Shown one piece after another: positions 40,401-54,900 of a DNA stretch of 64,000 nt (the stretch's first letter is position 1; every line of letters starts with the position of its first letter). The notes below the pieces were generated by a model that did no database searches, was not told the origin of the DNA, and was given only the letters and a program-made list of their open reading frames with translations. The translations under genes and the position numbers were made by a program. Source of the stretch: Ophiura sarsii (lineage: Eukaryota > Echinodermata > Ophiuroidea > Amphilepidida > Ophiuridae); NCBI GenBank assembly GCA_035610835.1, contig CM069448.1, positions 14,012,462 to 14,076,461 of the forward strand, in the 5' to 3' direction.

Positions 40401-43400
40401 GTGCGAAGGTGCGCGTGTACGCGCTTTTTAAAGAAAATTTCTCCCCGAGGGCCTTTGACTAGATTACTGAAAAGTCTATATAGGTCCGCTCGTATTGTTT
40501 ACCCTGTAGATAGTGAAAAATTAAGCATTATTATCGATTTTAAAATCTTTTCATTTCACAATTACTTGAATTTAAGATCATTATAGGCGAGTAGGCCTAA
40601 CATTCAGATGGCTGAAACGCATATAATATGACCCGACAATTACGCCCGACATGCCGTTTCATTTAATCCACTAGCTTTAAAGCGTCTTTTGACATGAGTG
40701 AAACCCAAAGGACCCCTCTCAGTGCTCCTGGCCTACTATTTATCATCATTCAAAAACACATAGATCCCTAGAAATAACTTTAATAGACTCCTTATCGACC
40801 CCCCCCCCCCTAGCCCGGCCTTTTTAACATGTTTAATCCAATTTGCATTGGAAGTGGAGTTGTGTTTGAGAACTTAACCGTGTCAAAAAAAGCCGCGACT
40901 CAACCTAATGATCATTTTGACTCTTTTAAAACAATAAAAACCTCATGAGTTTTAATTCGAACTCGTGTATGATTCATCATATGAAATGTCCTGGCTTTTT
41001 CAAGGTGTTTCTTGTTGAAAACCTCCTAAGAAAACGACAACATTTAGATGATTAAAAACGATTTTTGAAAGGATTAAACAATGTAGGCCTAACTAGACAT
41101 TGCCCCGCGTGTTGATCATCATGTATATATGAGATTTCATTGAGAATTTTGATGATGCCCAACGTCTTTTGGTACCTACATGCCCAGTTGGAGCCCGCAG
41201 CTTCAAGAGCACACACTTTGTCTACAGCAAACGAGACATATTTCAGATTGTTGCCAGTGAAATCCTGAGCTAAATTCCCGAGTTATATTACATTTCATGC
41301 TTCCGTTTTGAAGATACGGCCTCCACAAGAAACATGATCAAAACGTGAAATTTCAAAATTGCATGTTCTAACGGTGCGAAGGTGCGCGTGTACGCGCTTT
41401 TTAAAGAAAATTTCTCCCCGAGGGCCTTTGACTAGATTACTGAAAAGTCTATATAGGTCCGCTCGTATTGTTTACCCTGTAGATAGTGAAAAATTAAGCA
41501 TTATTATCGATTTTAAAATCTTTTCATTTCACAATTACTTGAATTTAAGATCATTATAGGCGAGTAGGCCTAACATTCAGATGGCTGAAACGCATATAAT
41601 ATGACCCGACAATTACGCCCGACATGCCGTTTCATTTAATCCACTAGCTTTAAAGCGTCTTTTGACATGAGTGAAACCCAAAGGACCCCTCTCAGTGCTC
41701 CCGGCCTACTATTTATCATCATTCAAAAACACATAGATCACTAGAAATAACTTTAATAGACTCCTTATCGACCCCCCCCCCTAGCCCGGCCTTTTTAACA
41801 TGTTTAATCCAATTTGCATTGGAAGTGGAGTTGTGTTTGAGAACTTAACCGTGTCAAAAAAAGCCGCGACTCAACCTAATGATCATTTTGACTCTTTTAA
41901 AACAATAAAAACCTCATGAGTTTTAATTCGAACTCGTGTATGATTCATCATATGAAATGTCCTGGCTTTTTCAAGGTGTTTCTTGTTGAAAACCTCCTAA
42001 GAAAACGACAACATTTAGATGATTAAAAACGATTTTTGAAAGGATTAAACAATGTAGGCCTAACTAGACATTGCCCCGCGTGTTGATCATCATGTATATA
42101 TGAGATTTCATTGAGAATTTTGATGATGCCCAACGTCTTTTGGTACCTACATGCCCAGTTGGAGCCCGCAGCTTCAAGAGCACACACTTTGTCTACAGCA
42201 AACGAGACATATTTCAGATTGTTGCCAGTGAAATCCTGAGCTAAATTCCCGAGTTATATTACATTTCATGCTTCCGTTTTGAAGATACGGCCTCCACAAG
42301 AAACATGATCAAAACGTGAAATTTCAAAATTGCATGTTCTAACGGTGCGAAGGTGCGCGTGTACGCGCTTTTTAAAGAAAATTTCTCCCCGAGGGCCTTT
42401 GACTAGATTACTGAAAAGTCTATATAGGTCCGCTCGTATTGTTTACCCTGTAGATAGTGAAAAATTAAGCATTATTATCGATTTTAAAATCTTTTCATTT
42501 CACAATTACTTGAATTTAAGATCATTATAGGCGAGTAGGCCTAACATTCAGATGGCTGAAACGCATATAATATGACCCGACAATTACGCCCGACATGCCG
42601 TTTCATTTAATCCACTAGCTTTAAAGCGTCTTTTGACATGAGTGAAACCCAAAGGACCCCTCTCAGTGCTCCTGGCCTACTATTTATCATCATTCAAAAA
42701 CACATAGATCACTAGAAATAACTTTAATAGACTCCTTATCGACCCCCCCCCCCCCTAGCCCGGCCTTTTTAACATGTTTAATCCAATTTGCATTGGAAGT
42801 GGAGTTGTGTTTGAGAACTTAACCGTGTCAAAAAAAGCCGCGACTCAACCTAATGATCATTTTGACTCTTTTAAAACAATAAAAACCTCATGAGTTTTAA
42901 TTCGAACTCGTGTATGATTCATCATATGAAATGTCCTGGCTTTTTCAAGGTGTTTCTTGTTGAAAACCTCCTAAGAAAACGACAACATTTAGATGATTAA
43001 AAACGATTTTTGAAAGGATTAAACAATGTAGGCCTAACTAGACATTGCCCCGCGTGTTGATCATCATGTATATATGAGATTTCATTGAGAATTTTGATGA
43101 TGCCCAACGTCTTTTGGTACCTACATGCCCAGTTGGAGCCCGCAGCTTCAAGAGCACACACTTTGTCTACAGCAAACGAGACATATTTCAGATTGTTGCC
43201 AGTGAAATCCTGAGCTAAATTCCCGAGTTATATTACATTTCATGCTTCCGTTTTGAAGATACGGCCTCCACAAGAAACATGATCAAAACGTGAAATTTCA
43301 AAATTGCATGTTCTAACGGTGCGAAGGTGCGCGTGTACGCGCTTTTTAAAGAAAATTTCTCCCCGAGGGCCTTTGACTAGATTACTGAAAAGTCTATATA

Positions 43401-46073
43401 GGTCCGCTCGTATTGTTTACCCTGTAGATAGTGAAAAATTAAGCATTATTATCGATTTTAAAATCTTTTCATTTCACAATTACTTGAATTTAAGATCATT
43501 ATAGGCGAGTAGGCCTAACATTCAGATGGCTGAAACGCATATAATATGACCCGACAATTACGCCCGACATGCCGTTTCATTTAATCCACTAGCTTTAAAG
43601 CGTCTTTTGACATGAGTGAAACCCAAAGGACCCCTCTCAGTGCTCCTGGCCTACTATTTATCATCATTCAAAAACACATAGATCACTAGAAATAACTTTA
43701 ATAGACTCCTTATCGACCCCCCCCCCTAGCCCGGCCTTTTTAACATGTTTAATCCAATTTGCATTGGAAGTGGAGTTGTGTTTGAGAACTTAACCGTGTC
43801 AAAAAAAGCCGCGACTCAACCTAATGATCATTTTGACTCTTTTAAAACAATAAAAACCTCATGAGTTTTAATTCGAACTCGTGTATGATTCATCATATGA
43901 AATGTCCTGGCTTTTTCAAGGTGTTTCTTGTTGAAAACCTCCTAAGAAAACGACAACATTTAGATGATTAAAAACGATTTTTGAAAGGATTAAACAATGT
44001 AGGCCTAACTAGACATTGCCCCGCGTGTTGATCATCATGTATATATGAGATTTCATTGAGAATTTTGATGATGCCCAACGTCTTTTGGTACCTACATGCC
44101 CAGTTGGAGCCCGCAGCTTCAAGAGCACACACTTTGTCTACAGCAAACGAGACATATTTCAGATTGTTGCCAGTGAAATCCTGAGCTAAATTCCCGAGTT
44201 ATATTACATTTCATGCTTCCGTTTTGAAGATACGGCCTCCACAAGAAACATGATCAAAACGTGAAATTTCAAAATTGCATGTTCTAACGGTGCGAAGGTG
44301 CGCGTGTACGCGCTTTTTAAAGAAAATTTCTCCCCGAGGGCCTTTGACTAGATTACTGAAAAGTCTATATAGGTCCGCTCGTATTGTTTACCCTGTAGAT
44401 AGTGAAAAATTAAGCATTATTATCGATTTTAAAATCTTTTCATTTCACAATTACTTGAATTTAAGATCATTTTAGGCGAGTAGGCCTAACATTCAGATGG
44501 CTGAAACGCATATAATATGACCCGACAATTACGCCCGACATGCCGTTTCATTTAATCCACTAGCTTTAAAGCGTCTTTTGACATGAGTGAAACCCAAAGG
44601 ACCCCTCTCAGGGGTCCTTGCCTACTATTTATCATCATTCAAAAACACATAGATCACTAGAAATAACTTTAATAGACTCCTTATCGACCCCCCCCCCCCC
44701 CCTAGCCCGGCCTTTTTAACATGTTTAATCCAATTTGCATTGGAAGTGGAGTTGTGTTTGAGAACTTAACCGTGTCAAAAAAAGCCGCGACTCAACCTAA
44801 TGATCATTTTGACTCTTTTAAAACAATAAAAACCTCATGAGTTTTAATTCGAACTCGTGTATGATTCATCATATGAAATGTCCTGGCTTTTTCAAGGTGT
44901 TTCTTGTTGAAAACCTCCTAAGAAAACGACAACATTTAGATGATTAAAAACGATTTTTGAAAGGATTAAACAATGTAGGCCTAACTAGACATTGCCCCGC
45001 GTGTTGATCATCATGTATATATGAGATTTCATTGAGAATTTTGATGATGCCCAACGTCTTTTGGTACCTACATGCCCAGTTGGAGCCCGCAGCTTCAAGA
45101 GCACACACTTTGTCTACAGCAAACGAGACATATTTCAGATTGTTGCCAGTGAAATCCTGAGCTAAATTCCCGAGTTATATTACATTTCATGCTTCCGTTT
45201 TGAAGATACGGCCTCCACAAGAAACATGATCAAAACGTGAAATTTCAAAATTGCATGTTCTAACGGTGCGAAGGTGCGCGTGTACGCGCTTTTTAAAGAA
45301 AATTTCTCCCCGAGGGCCTTTGACTAGATTACTGAAAAGTCTATATAGGTCCGCTCGTATTGTTTACCCTGTAGATAGTGAAAAATTAAGCATTATTATC
45401 GATTTTAAAATCTTTTCATTTCACAATTACTTGAATTTAAGATCATTATAGGCGAGTAGGCCTAACATTCAGATGGCTGAAACGCATATAATATGACCCG
45501 ACAATTACGCCCGACATGCCGTTTCATTTAATCCACTAGCTTTAAAGCGTCTTTTGACATGAGTGAAACCCAAAGGACCCCTCTCAGTGCTCCTGGCCTA
45601 CTATTTATCATCATTCAAAAACACATAGATCACTAGAAATAACTTTAATAGACTCCTTATCGACCCCCCCCCCCCTAGCCCGGCCTTTTTAACATGTTTA
45701 ATCCAATTTGCATTGGAAGTGGAGTTGTGTTTGAGAACTTAACCGTGTCAAAAAAAGCCGCGACTCAACCTAATGATCATTTTGACTCTTTTAAAACAAT
45801 AAAAACCTCATGAGTTTTAATTCGAACTCGTGTATGATTCATCATATGAAATGTCCTGGCTTTTTCAAGGTGTTTCTTGTTGAAAACCTCCTAAGAAAAC
45901 GACAACATTTAGATGATTAAAAACGATTTTTGAAAGGATTAAACAATGTAGGCCTAACTAGACATTGCCCCGCGTGTTGATCATCATGTATATATGAGAT
46001 TTCATTGAGAATTTTGATGATGCCAAACGTCTTTTGGTACCTACATGCCCAGTTGGAGCCCGCAGCTTCAAAA
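31478..46073. repeat. Satellite units 28-42
   Basis: Fifteen uninterrupted units, the longest such run, start at 31478, 32451, 33424, 34399, 35370, 36341, 37316, 38290, 39262, 40234, 41207, 42178, 43152, 44123 and 45099. Junctions are TTCAA except after unit 32 (TTTAA). Rare variants are C>A at 32323 and 35242; A>C at 33957, 36874 and 40767, with A>G at the same unit position at 35903; G>T at 36714; C>T at 38315; G>T at 38428; A>T at 39057; T>C at 41702; A>T at 44472; a three-base cluster at 44612, 44614 and 44619; and C>A at 46025. Unit 42 ends TTCAAAA, two A longer than usual, against the next MITE. Confidence 0.95.
44597..44619. repeat. New perfect hairpin from a clustered mutation in unit 41
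   Basis: AAGGACCCC (44597-44605) pairs exactly with GGGGTCCTT (44611-44619) around a TCTCA loop. In the consensus unit the right arm reads GTGCTCCTG, which pairs imperfectly. Three substitutions in 8 bp (44612, 44614, 44619) all improve the pairing. Confidence 0.8.
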
Positions 46074-46543
46074 GGGTATACACCACCAATGCACTCCCCA
46101 TAGACGCTACGTGCAAAGTAGGGGTCAAACAATCGACTCTAACTGGAGTTATCCCATACATCCTTATATGACATTTACAGAGATTATTCCTAAGGGATGT
46201 CCGCAAAACATATCAAAAGGAAATGGCAAAGTGTCGGACTAGATTTTTCAATATTATGCGATGAATTTGATGTAGCGATTTCGGCCCTTTATTTACGCCC
46301 CAAAACCCAGGACGGACCTTCCGCCGATTTCAGTCGTTTAAAACTTTAAAATGTTCAAACTAGTGCGATTTTTTTGAAAATATGTACTGTGCACACTCAT
46401 AAAAATGTGTAATACCCAAAACTAATAGATATAATTGAAAAAAGTATGTCAACATCTCGCAATTTGTACCGCAAAAAGGAACTATTGCTGTGATAAACTT
46501 TTACCGGACGTGCTATCCCATAGTGCATTGGTGGTGTATACCC
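46074..46543 (+). mobile_element. MITE-like element copy 10
   Basis: This 470-bp copy has left flank TTCAAAA (46067-46073), two A longer than usual, and canonical right flank TTTAA. Confidence 0.87.
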
Positions 46544-46548
46544 TTTAA

Positions 46549-48492
46549 GAGCACACACTTTGTCTACAGCAAACGAGACATATTTCAGATTGTTGCCAGT
46601 GAAATCCTGAGCTAAATTCCCGAGTTATATTACATTTCATGCTTCCGTTTTGAAGATACGGCCTCCACAAGAAACATGATCAAAACGTGAAATTTCAAAA
46701 TTGCATGTTCTAACGGTGCGAAGGTGCGCGTGTACGCGCTTTTTAAAGAAAATTTCTCCCCGAGGGCCTTTGACTAGATTACTGAAAAGTCTATATAGGT
46801 CCGCTCGTATTGTTTACCCTGTAGATAGTGAAAAATTAAGCATTATTATCGATTTTAAAATCTTTTCATTTCACAATTACTTGAATTTAAGATCATTATA
46901 GGCGAGTAGGCCTAACATTCAGATGGCTGAAACGCATATAATATGACCCGACAATTACGCCCGACATGCCGTTTCATTTAATCCACTAGCTTTAAAGCGT
47001 CTTTTGACATGAGTGAAACCCAAAGGACCCCTCTCAGTGCTCCTGGCCTACTATTTATCATCATTCAAAAACACATAGATCACTAGAAATAACTTTAATA
47101 GACTCCTTATCGACCCCCCCCCCCCTAGCCCGGCCTTTTTAACATGTTTAATCCAATTTGCATTGGAAGTGGAGTTGTGTTTGAGAACTTAACCGTGTCA
47201 AAAAAAGCCGCGACTCAACCTAATGATCATTTTGACTCTTTTAAAACAATAAAAACCTCATGAGTTTTAATTCGAACTCGTGTATGATTCATCATATGAA
47301 ATGTCCTGGCTTTTTCAAGGTGTTTCTTGTTGAAAACCTCCTAAGAAAACGACAACATTTAGATGATTAAAAACGATTTTTGAAAGGATTAAACAATGTA
47401 GGCCTAACTAGACATTGCCCCGCGTGTTGATCATCATGTATATATGAGATTTCATTGAGAATTTTGATGATGCCCAACGTCTTTTGGTACCTACATGCCC
47501 AGTTGGAGCCCGCAGCTTCAAGAGCACACACTTTGTCTACAGCAAACGAGACATATTTCAGATTGTTGCCAGTGAAATCCTGAGCTAAATTCCCGAGTTA
47601 TATTACATTTCATGCTTCCGTTTTGAAGATACGGCCTCCACAAGAAACATGATCAAAACGTGAAATTTCAAAATTGCATGTTCTAACGGTGCGAAGGTGC
47701 GCGTGTACGCGCTTTTTAAAGAAAATTTCTCCCCGAGGGCCTTTGACTAGATTACTGAAAAGTCTATATAGGTCCGCTCGTATTGTTTACCCTGTAGATA
47801 GTGAAAAATTAAGCATTATTATCGATTTTAAAATCTTTTCATTTCACAATTACTTGAATTTAAGATCATTATAGGCGAGTAGGCCTAACATTCAGATGGC
47901 TGAAACGCATATAATATGACCCGACAATTACGCCCGACATGCCGTTTCATTTAATCCACTAGCTTTAAAGCGTCTTTTGACATGAGTGAAACCCAAAGGA
48001 CCCCTCTCAGTGCTCCTGGCCTACTATTTATCATCATTCAAAAACACATAGATCACTAGAAATAACTTTAATAGACTCCTTATCGACCCCCCCCCCCCTA
48101 GCCCGGCCTTTTTAACATGTTTAATCCAATTTGCATTGGAAGTGGAGTTGTGTTTGAGAACTTAACCGTGTCAAAAAAAGCCGCGACTCAACCTAATGAT
48201 CATTTTGACTCTTTTAAAACAATAAAAACCTCATGAGTTTTAATTCGAACTCGTGTATGATTCATCATATGAAATGTCCTGGCTTTTTCAAGGTGTTTCT
48301 TGTTGAAAACCTCCTAAGAAAACGACAACATTTAGATGATTAAAAACGATTTTTGAAAGGATTAAACAATGTAGGCCTAACTAGACATTGCCCCGCGTGT
48401 TGATCATCATGTATATATGAGATTTCATTGAGAATTTTGATGATGCCCAACGTCTTTTGGTACCTACATGCCCAGTTGGAGCCCGCAGCTAA
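46549..48492. repeat. Satellite units 43-44
   Basis: Units start at 46549 and 47522, with an empty TTCAA junction between them. Unit 44 ends CAGCTAA, having lost two or three bases of the usual TTCAA, against the MITE at 48493. Confidence 0.95.
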
Positions 48493-48962
48493 GGGTATAC
48501 ACCACCAATGCACTCCCCATAGACGCTACGTGCAAAGTAGGGGTCAAACAATCGACTCTAACTGGAGTTATCCCATACATCCTTATATGACATTTACAGA
48601 GATTATTCCTAAGGGATGTCCGCAAAACATATCAAAAGGAAATGGCAAAGTGTCGGACTAGATTTTTCAATATTATGCGATGAATTTGATGTAGCGATTT
48701 CGGCCCTTTATTTACGCCCCAAAACCCAGGACGGACCTTCCGCCGATTTCAGTCGTTTAAAACTTTAAAATGTTCAAACTAGTGCGATTTTTTTGAAAAT
48801 ATGTACTGTGCACACTCATAAAAATGTGTAATACCCAAAACTAATAGATATGATTGAAAAAAGTATGTCAACATCTCGCAATTTGTACCGCAAAAAGGAA
48901 CTATTGCTGTGATAAACTTTTACCGGACGTGCTATCCCATAGTGCATTGGTGGTGTATACCC
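48493..48962 (+). mobile_element. MITE-like element copy 11, both flanks altered
   Basis: This 470-bp copy has a shortened left flank (TAA in place of TTCAA) and a lengthened right flank (TTTTTAA, 48963-48969). It is the only copy altered on both sides. A private A>G lies at 48852. Confidence 0.87.
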
Positions 48963-48969
48963 TTTTTAA

Positions 48970-51900
48970 GAGCACACACTTTGTCTACAGCAAACGAGAC
49001 ATATTTCAGATTGTTGCCAGTGAAATACTGAGCTAAATTCCCGAGTTATATTACATTTCATGCTTCCGTTTTGAAGATACGGCCTCCACAAGAAACATGA
49101 TCAAAACGTGAAATTTCAAAATTGCATGTTCTAACGGTGCGAAGGTGCGCGTGTACGCGCTTTTTAAAGAAAATTTCTCCCCGAGGGCCTTTGACTAGAT
49201 TACTGAAAAGTCTATATAGGTCCGCTCGTATTGTTTACCCTGTAGATAGTGAAAAATTAAGCATTATTATCGATTTTAAAATCTTTTCATTTCACAATTA
49301 CTTGAATTTAAGATCATTATAGGCGAGTAGGCCTAACATTCAGATGGCTGAAACGCATATAATATGACCCGACAATTACGCCCGACATGCCGTTTCATTT
49401 AATCCACTAGCTTTAAAGCGTCTTTTGACATGAGTGAAACCCAAAGGACCCCTCTCAGTGCTCCTGGCCTACTATTTATCATCATTCAAAAACACATAGA
49501 TCACTAGAAATAACTTTAATAGACTCCTTATCGACCCCCCCCCCTAGCCCGGCCTTTTTAACATGTTTAATCCAATTTGCATTGGAAGTGGAGTTGTGTT
49601 TGAGAACTTAACCGTGTCAAAAAAAGCCGCGACTCAACCTAATGATCATTTTGACTCTTTTAAAACAATAAAAACCTCATGAGTTTTAATTCGAACTCGT
49701 GTATGATTCATCATATGAAATGTCCTGGCTTTTTCAAGGTGTTTCTTGTTGAAAACCTCCTAAGAAAACGACAACATTTAGATGATTAAAAACGATTTTT
49801 GAAAGGATTAAACAATGTAGGCCTAACTAGACATTGCCCCGCGTGTTGATCATCATGTATATATGAGATTTCATTGAGAATTTTGATGATGCCCAACGTC
49901 TTTTGGTACCTACATGCCCAGTTGGAGCCTGCAGCTTCAAGAGCACACACTTTGTCTACAGCAAACGAGACATATTTCAGATTGTTGCCAGTGAAATCCT
50001 GAGCTAAATTCCCGAGTTATATTACATTTCATGCTTCCGTTTTGAAGATACGGCCTCCACAAGAAACATGATCAAAACGTGAAATTTCAAAATTGCATGT
50101 TCTAACGGTGCGAAGGTGCGCGTGTACGCGCTTTTTAAAGAAAATTTCTCCCCGAGGGCCTTTGACTAGATTACTGAAAAGTCTATATAGGTCCGCTCGT
50201 ATTGTTTACCCTGTAGATAGTGAAAAATTAAGCATTATTATCGATTTTAAAATCTTTTCATTTCACAATTACTTGAATTTAAGATCATTATAGGCGAGTA
50301 GGCCTAACATTCAGATGGCTGAAACGCATATAATATGACCCGACAATTACGCCCGACATGCCGTTTCATTTAATCCACTAGCTTTAAAGCGACTTTTGAC
50401 ATGAGTGAAACCCAAAGGACCCCTCTCAGTGCTCCTGGCCTACTATTTATCATCATTCAAAAACACATAGATCACTAGAAATAACTTTAATAGACTCCTT
50501 ATCGACCCCCCCCCCCCCCCCCTAGCCCGGCCTTTTTAACATGTTTAATCCAATTTGCATTGGAAGTGGAGTTGTGTTTGAGAACTTAACCGTGTCAAAA
50601 AAAGCCGCGACTCAACCTAATGATCATTTTGACTCTTTTAAAACAATAAAAACCTCATGAGTTTTAATTCGAACTCGTGTATGATTCATCATATGAAATG
50701 TCCTGGCTTTTTCAAGGTGTTTCTTGTTGAAAACCTCCTAAGAAAACGACAACATTTAGATGATTAAAAACGATTTTTGAAAGGATTAAACAATGTAGGC
50801 CTAACTAGACATTGCCCCGCGTGTTGATCATCATGTATATATGAGATTTCATTGAGAATTTTGATGATGCCCAACGTCTTTTGGTACCTACATGCCCAGT
50901 TGGAGCCCGCAGCTTCAAGAGCACACACTTTGTCTACAGCAAACGAGACATATTTCAGATTGTTGCCAGTGAAATCCTGAGCTAAATTCCCGAGTTATAT
51001 TACATTTCATGCTTCCGTTTTGAAGATACGGCCTCCACAAGAAACATGATCAAAACGTGAAATTTCAAAATTGCATGTTCTAACGGTGCGAAGGTGCGCG
51101 TGTACGCGCTTTTTAAAGAAAATTTCTCCCCGAGGGCCTTTGACTAGATTACTGAAAAGTCTATATAGGTCCGCTCGTATTGTTTACCCTGTAGATAGTG
51201 AAAAATTAAGCATTATTATCGATTTTAAAATCTTTTCATTTCACAATTACTTGAATTTAAGATCATTATAGGCGAGTAGGCCTAACATTCAGATGGCTGA
51301 AACGCATATAATATGACCCGACAATTACGCCCGACATGCCGTTTCATTTAATCCACTAGCTAGCTTTAAAGCGTCTTTTGACATGAGTGAAACCCAAAGG
51401 ACCCCTCTCAGTGCTCCTGGCCTACTATTTATCATCATTCAAAAACACATAGATCACTAGAAATAACTTTAATAGACTCCTTATCGACCCCCCCCCCCTA
51501 GCCCGGCCTTTTTAACATGTTTAATCCAATTTGCATTGGAAGTGGAGTTGTGTTTGAGAACTTAACCGTGTCAAAAAAAGCCGCGACTCAACCTAATGAT
51601 CATTTTGACTCTTTTAAAACAATAAAAACCTCATGAGTTTTAATTCGAACTCGTGTATGATTCATCATATGAAATGTCCTGGCATTTTCAAGGTGTTTCT
51701 TGTTGAAAACCTCCTAAGAAAACGACAACATTTAGATGATTAAAAACGATTTTGGAAAGGATTAAACAATGTAGGCCTAACTAGACATTGCCCCGCGTGT
51801 TGATCATCATGTATATATGAGATTTCATTGAGAATTTTGATGATGCCCAACGTCTTTTGGTACCTACATGCCCAGTTGGAGCCCGCAGCTTCAAGAGCAC

Positions 51901-54900
51901 ACACTTTGTCTACAGCAAACGAGACATATTTCAGATTGTTGCCAGTGAAATCCTGAGCTAAATTCCCGAGTTATATTACATTTCATGCTTCCGTTTTGAA
52001 GATACGGCCTCCACAAGAAACATGATCAAAACGTGAAATTTCAAAATTGCATGTTCTAACGGTGCGAAGGTGCGCGTGTACGCGCTTTTTAAAGAAAATT
52101 TCTCCCCGAGGGCCTTTGACTAGATTACTGAAAAGTCTATATAGGTCCGCTCGTATTGTTTACCCTGTAGATAGTGAAAAATTAAGCATTATTATCGATT
52201 TTAAAATCTTTTCATTTCACAATTACTTGAATTTAAGATCATTATAGGCGAGTAGGCCTAACATTCAGATGGCTGAAACGCATATAATATGACCCGACAA
52301 TTCCGCCCGACATGCCGTTTCATTTAATCCACTAGCTTTAAAGCGACTTTTGACATGAGTGAAACCCAAAGGACCCCTCTCAGTGCTCCTGGCCTACTAT
52401 TTATCATCATTCAAAAACACATAGATCACTAGAAATAACTTTAATAGACTCCTTATCGACCCCCCCCCCCTAGCCCGGCCTTTTTAACATGTTTAATCCA
52501 ATTTGCATTGGAAGTGGAGTTGTGTTTGAGAACTTAACCGTGTCAAAAAAAGCCGCGACTCAACCTAATGATCATTTTGACTCTTTTAAAACAATAAAAA
52601 CCTCATGAGTTTTAATTCGAACTCGTGTATGATTCATCATATGAAATGTCCTGGCTTTTTCAAGGTGTTTCTTGTTGAAAACCTCCTAAGAAAACGACAA
52701 CATTTAGATGATTAAAAACGATTTTTGAAAGGATTAAACAATGTAGGCCTAACTAGACATTGCCCCGCGTGTTGATCATCATGTATATATGAGATTTCAT
52801 TGAGAATTTTGATGATGCCCAACGTCTTTTGGTACCTACATGCCCAGTTGGAGCCCGCAGCTTCAAGAGCACACACTTTGTCTACAGCAAACGAGACATA
52901 TTTCAGATTGTTGCCAGTGAAATCCTGAGCTAAATTCCCGAGTTATATTACATTTCATGCTTCCGTTTTGAAGATACGGCCTCCACAAGAAACATGATCA
53001 AAACGTGAAATTTCAAAATTGCATGTTCTAACGGTGCGAAGGTGCGCGTGTACGCGCTTTTTAAAGAAAATTTCTCCCCGAGGGCCTTTGACTAGATTAC
53101 TGAAAAGTCTATATAGGTCCGCTCGTATTGTTTACCCTGTAGATAGTGAAAAATTAAGCATTATTATCGATTTTAAAATCTTTTCATTTCACAATTACTT
53201 GAATTTAAGATCATTATAGGCGAGTAGGCCTAACATTCAGATGGCTGAAACGCATATAATATGACCCGACAATTACGCCCGACATGCCGTTTCATTTAAT
53301 CCACTAGCTTTAAAGCGTCTTTTGACATGAGTGAAACCCAAAGGACCCCTCTCAGTGCTCCTGGCCTACTATTTATCATCATTCAAAAACACATAGATCA
53401 CTAGAAATAACTTTAATAGACTCCTTATCGACCCCCCCCCCCCCCCCTAGCCCGGCCTTTTTAACATGTTTAATCCAATTTGCATTGGAAGTGGAGTTGT
53501 GTTTGAGAACTTAACCGTGTCAAAAAAAGCCGCGACTCAACCTAATGATCATTTTGACTCTTTTAAAACAATAAAAACCTCATGAGTTTTAATTCGAACT
53601 CGTGTATGATTCATCATATGAAATGTCCTGGCTTTTTCAAGGTGTTTCTTGTTGAAAACCTCCTAAGAAAACGACAACATTTAGATGATTAAAAACGATT
53701 TTTGAAAGGATTAAACAATGTAGGCCTAACTAGACATTGCCCCGCGTGTTGATCATCATGTATATATGAGATTTCATTGAGAATTTTGATGATGCCCAAC
53801 GTCTTTTGGTACCTACATGCCCAGTTGGAGCCCGCAGCTTCAAGAGCACACACTTTGTCTACAGCAAACGAGACATATTTCAGATTGTTGCCAGTGAAAT
53901 CCTGAGCTAAATTCCCGAGTTATATTACATTTCATGCTTCCGTTTTGAAGATACGGCCTCCACAAGAAACATGATCAAAACGTGAAATTTCAAAATTGCA
54001 TGTTCTAACGGTGCGAAGGTGCGCGTGTACGCGCTTTTTAAAGAAAATTTCTCCCCGAGGGCCTTTGACTAGATTACTGAAAAGTCTATATAGGTCCGCT
54101 CGTATTGTTTACCCTGTAGATAGTGAAAAATTAAGCATTATTATCGATTTTAAAATCTTTTCATTTCACAATTACTTGAATTTAAGATCATTATAGGCGA
54201 GTAGGCCTAACATTCAGATGGCTGAAACGCATATAATATGACCCGACAATTACGCCCGACATGCCGTTTCATTTAATCCACTAGCTTTAAAGCGTCTTTT
54301 GACATGAGTGAAACCCAAAGGACCCCTCTCAGTGCTCCTGGCCTACTATTTATCATCATTCAAAAACACATAGATCACTAGAAATAACTTTAATAGACTC
54401 CTTATCGACCCCCCCCCTAGCCCGGCCTTTTTAACATGTTTAATCCAATTTGCATTGGAAGTGGAGTTGTGTTTGAGAACTTAACCGTGTCAAAAAAAGC
54501 CGCGACTCAACCTAATGATCATTTTGACTCTTTTAAAACAATAAAAACCTCATGAGTTTTAATTCGAACTCGTGTATGATTCATCATATGAAATGTCCTG
54601 GCTTTTTCAAGGTGTTTCTTGTTGAAAACCTCCTAAGAAAACGACAACATTTAGATGATTAAAAACGATTTTTGAAAGGATTAAACAATGTAGGCCTAAC
54701 TAGACATTGCCCCGCGTGTTGATCATCATGTATATATGAGATTTCATTGAGAATTTTGATGATGCCCAACGTCTTTTGGTACCTACATGCCCAGTTGGAG
54801 CCTGCAGCTTCAAGAGCACACACTTTGTCTACAGCAAACGAGACATATTTCAGATTGTTGCCAGTGAAATCCTGAGCTAAATTCCCGAGTTATATTACAT

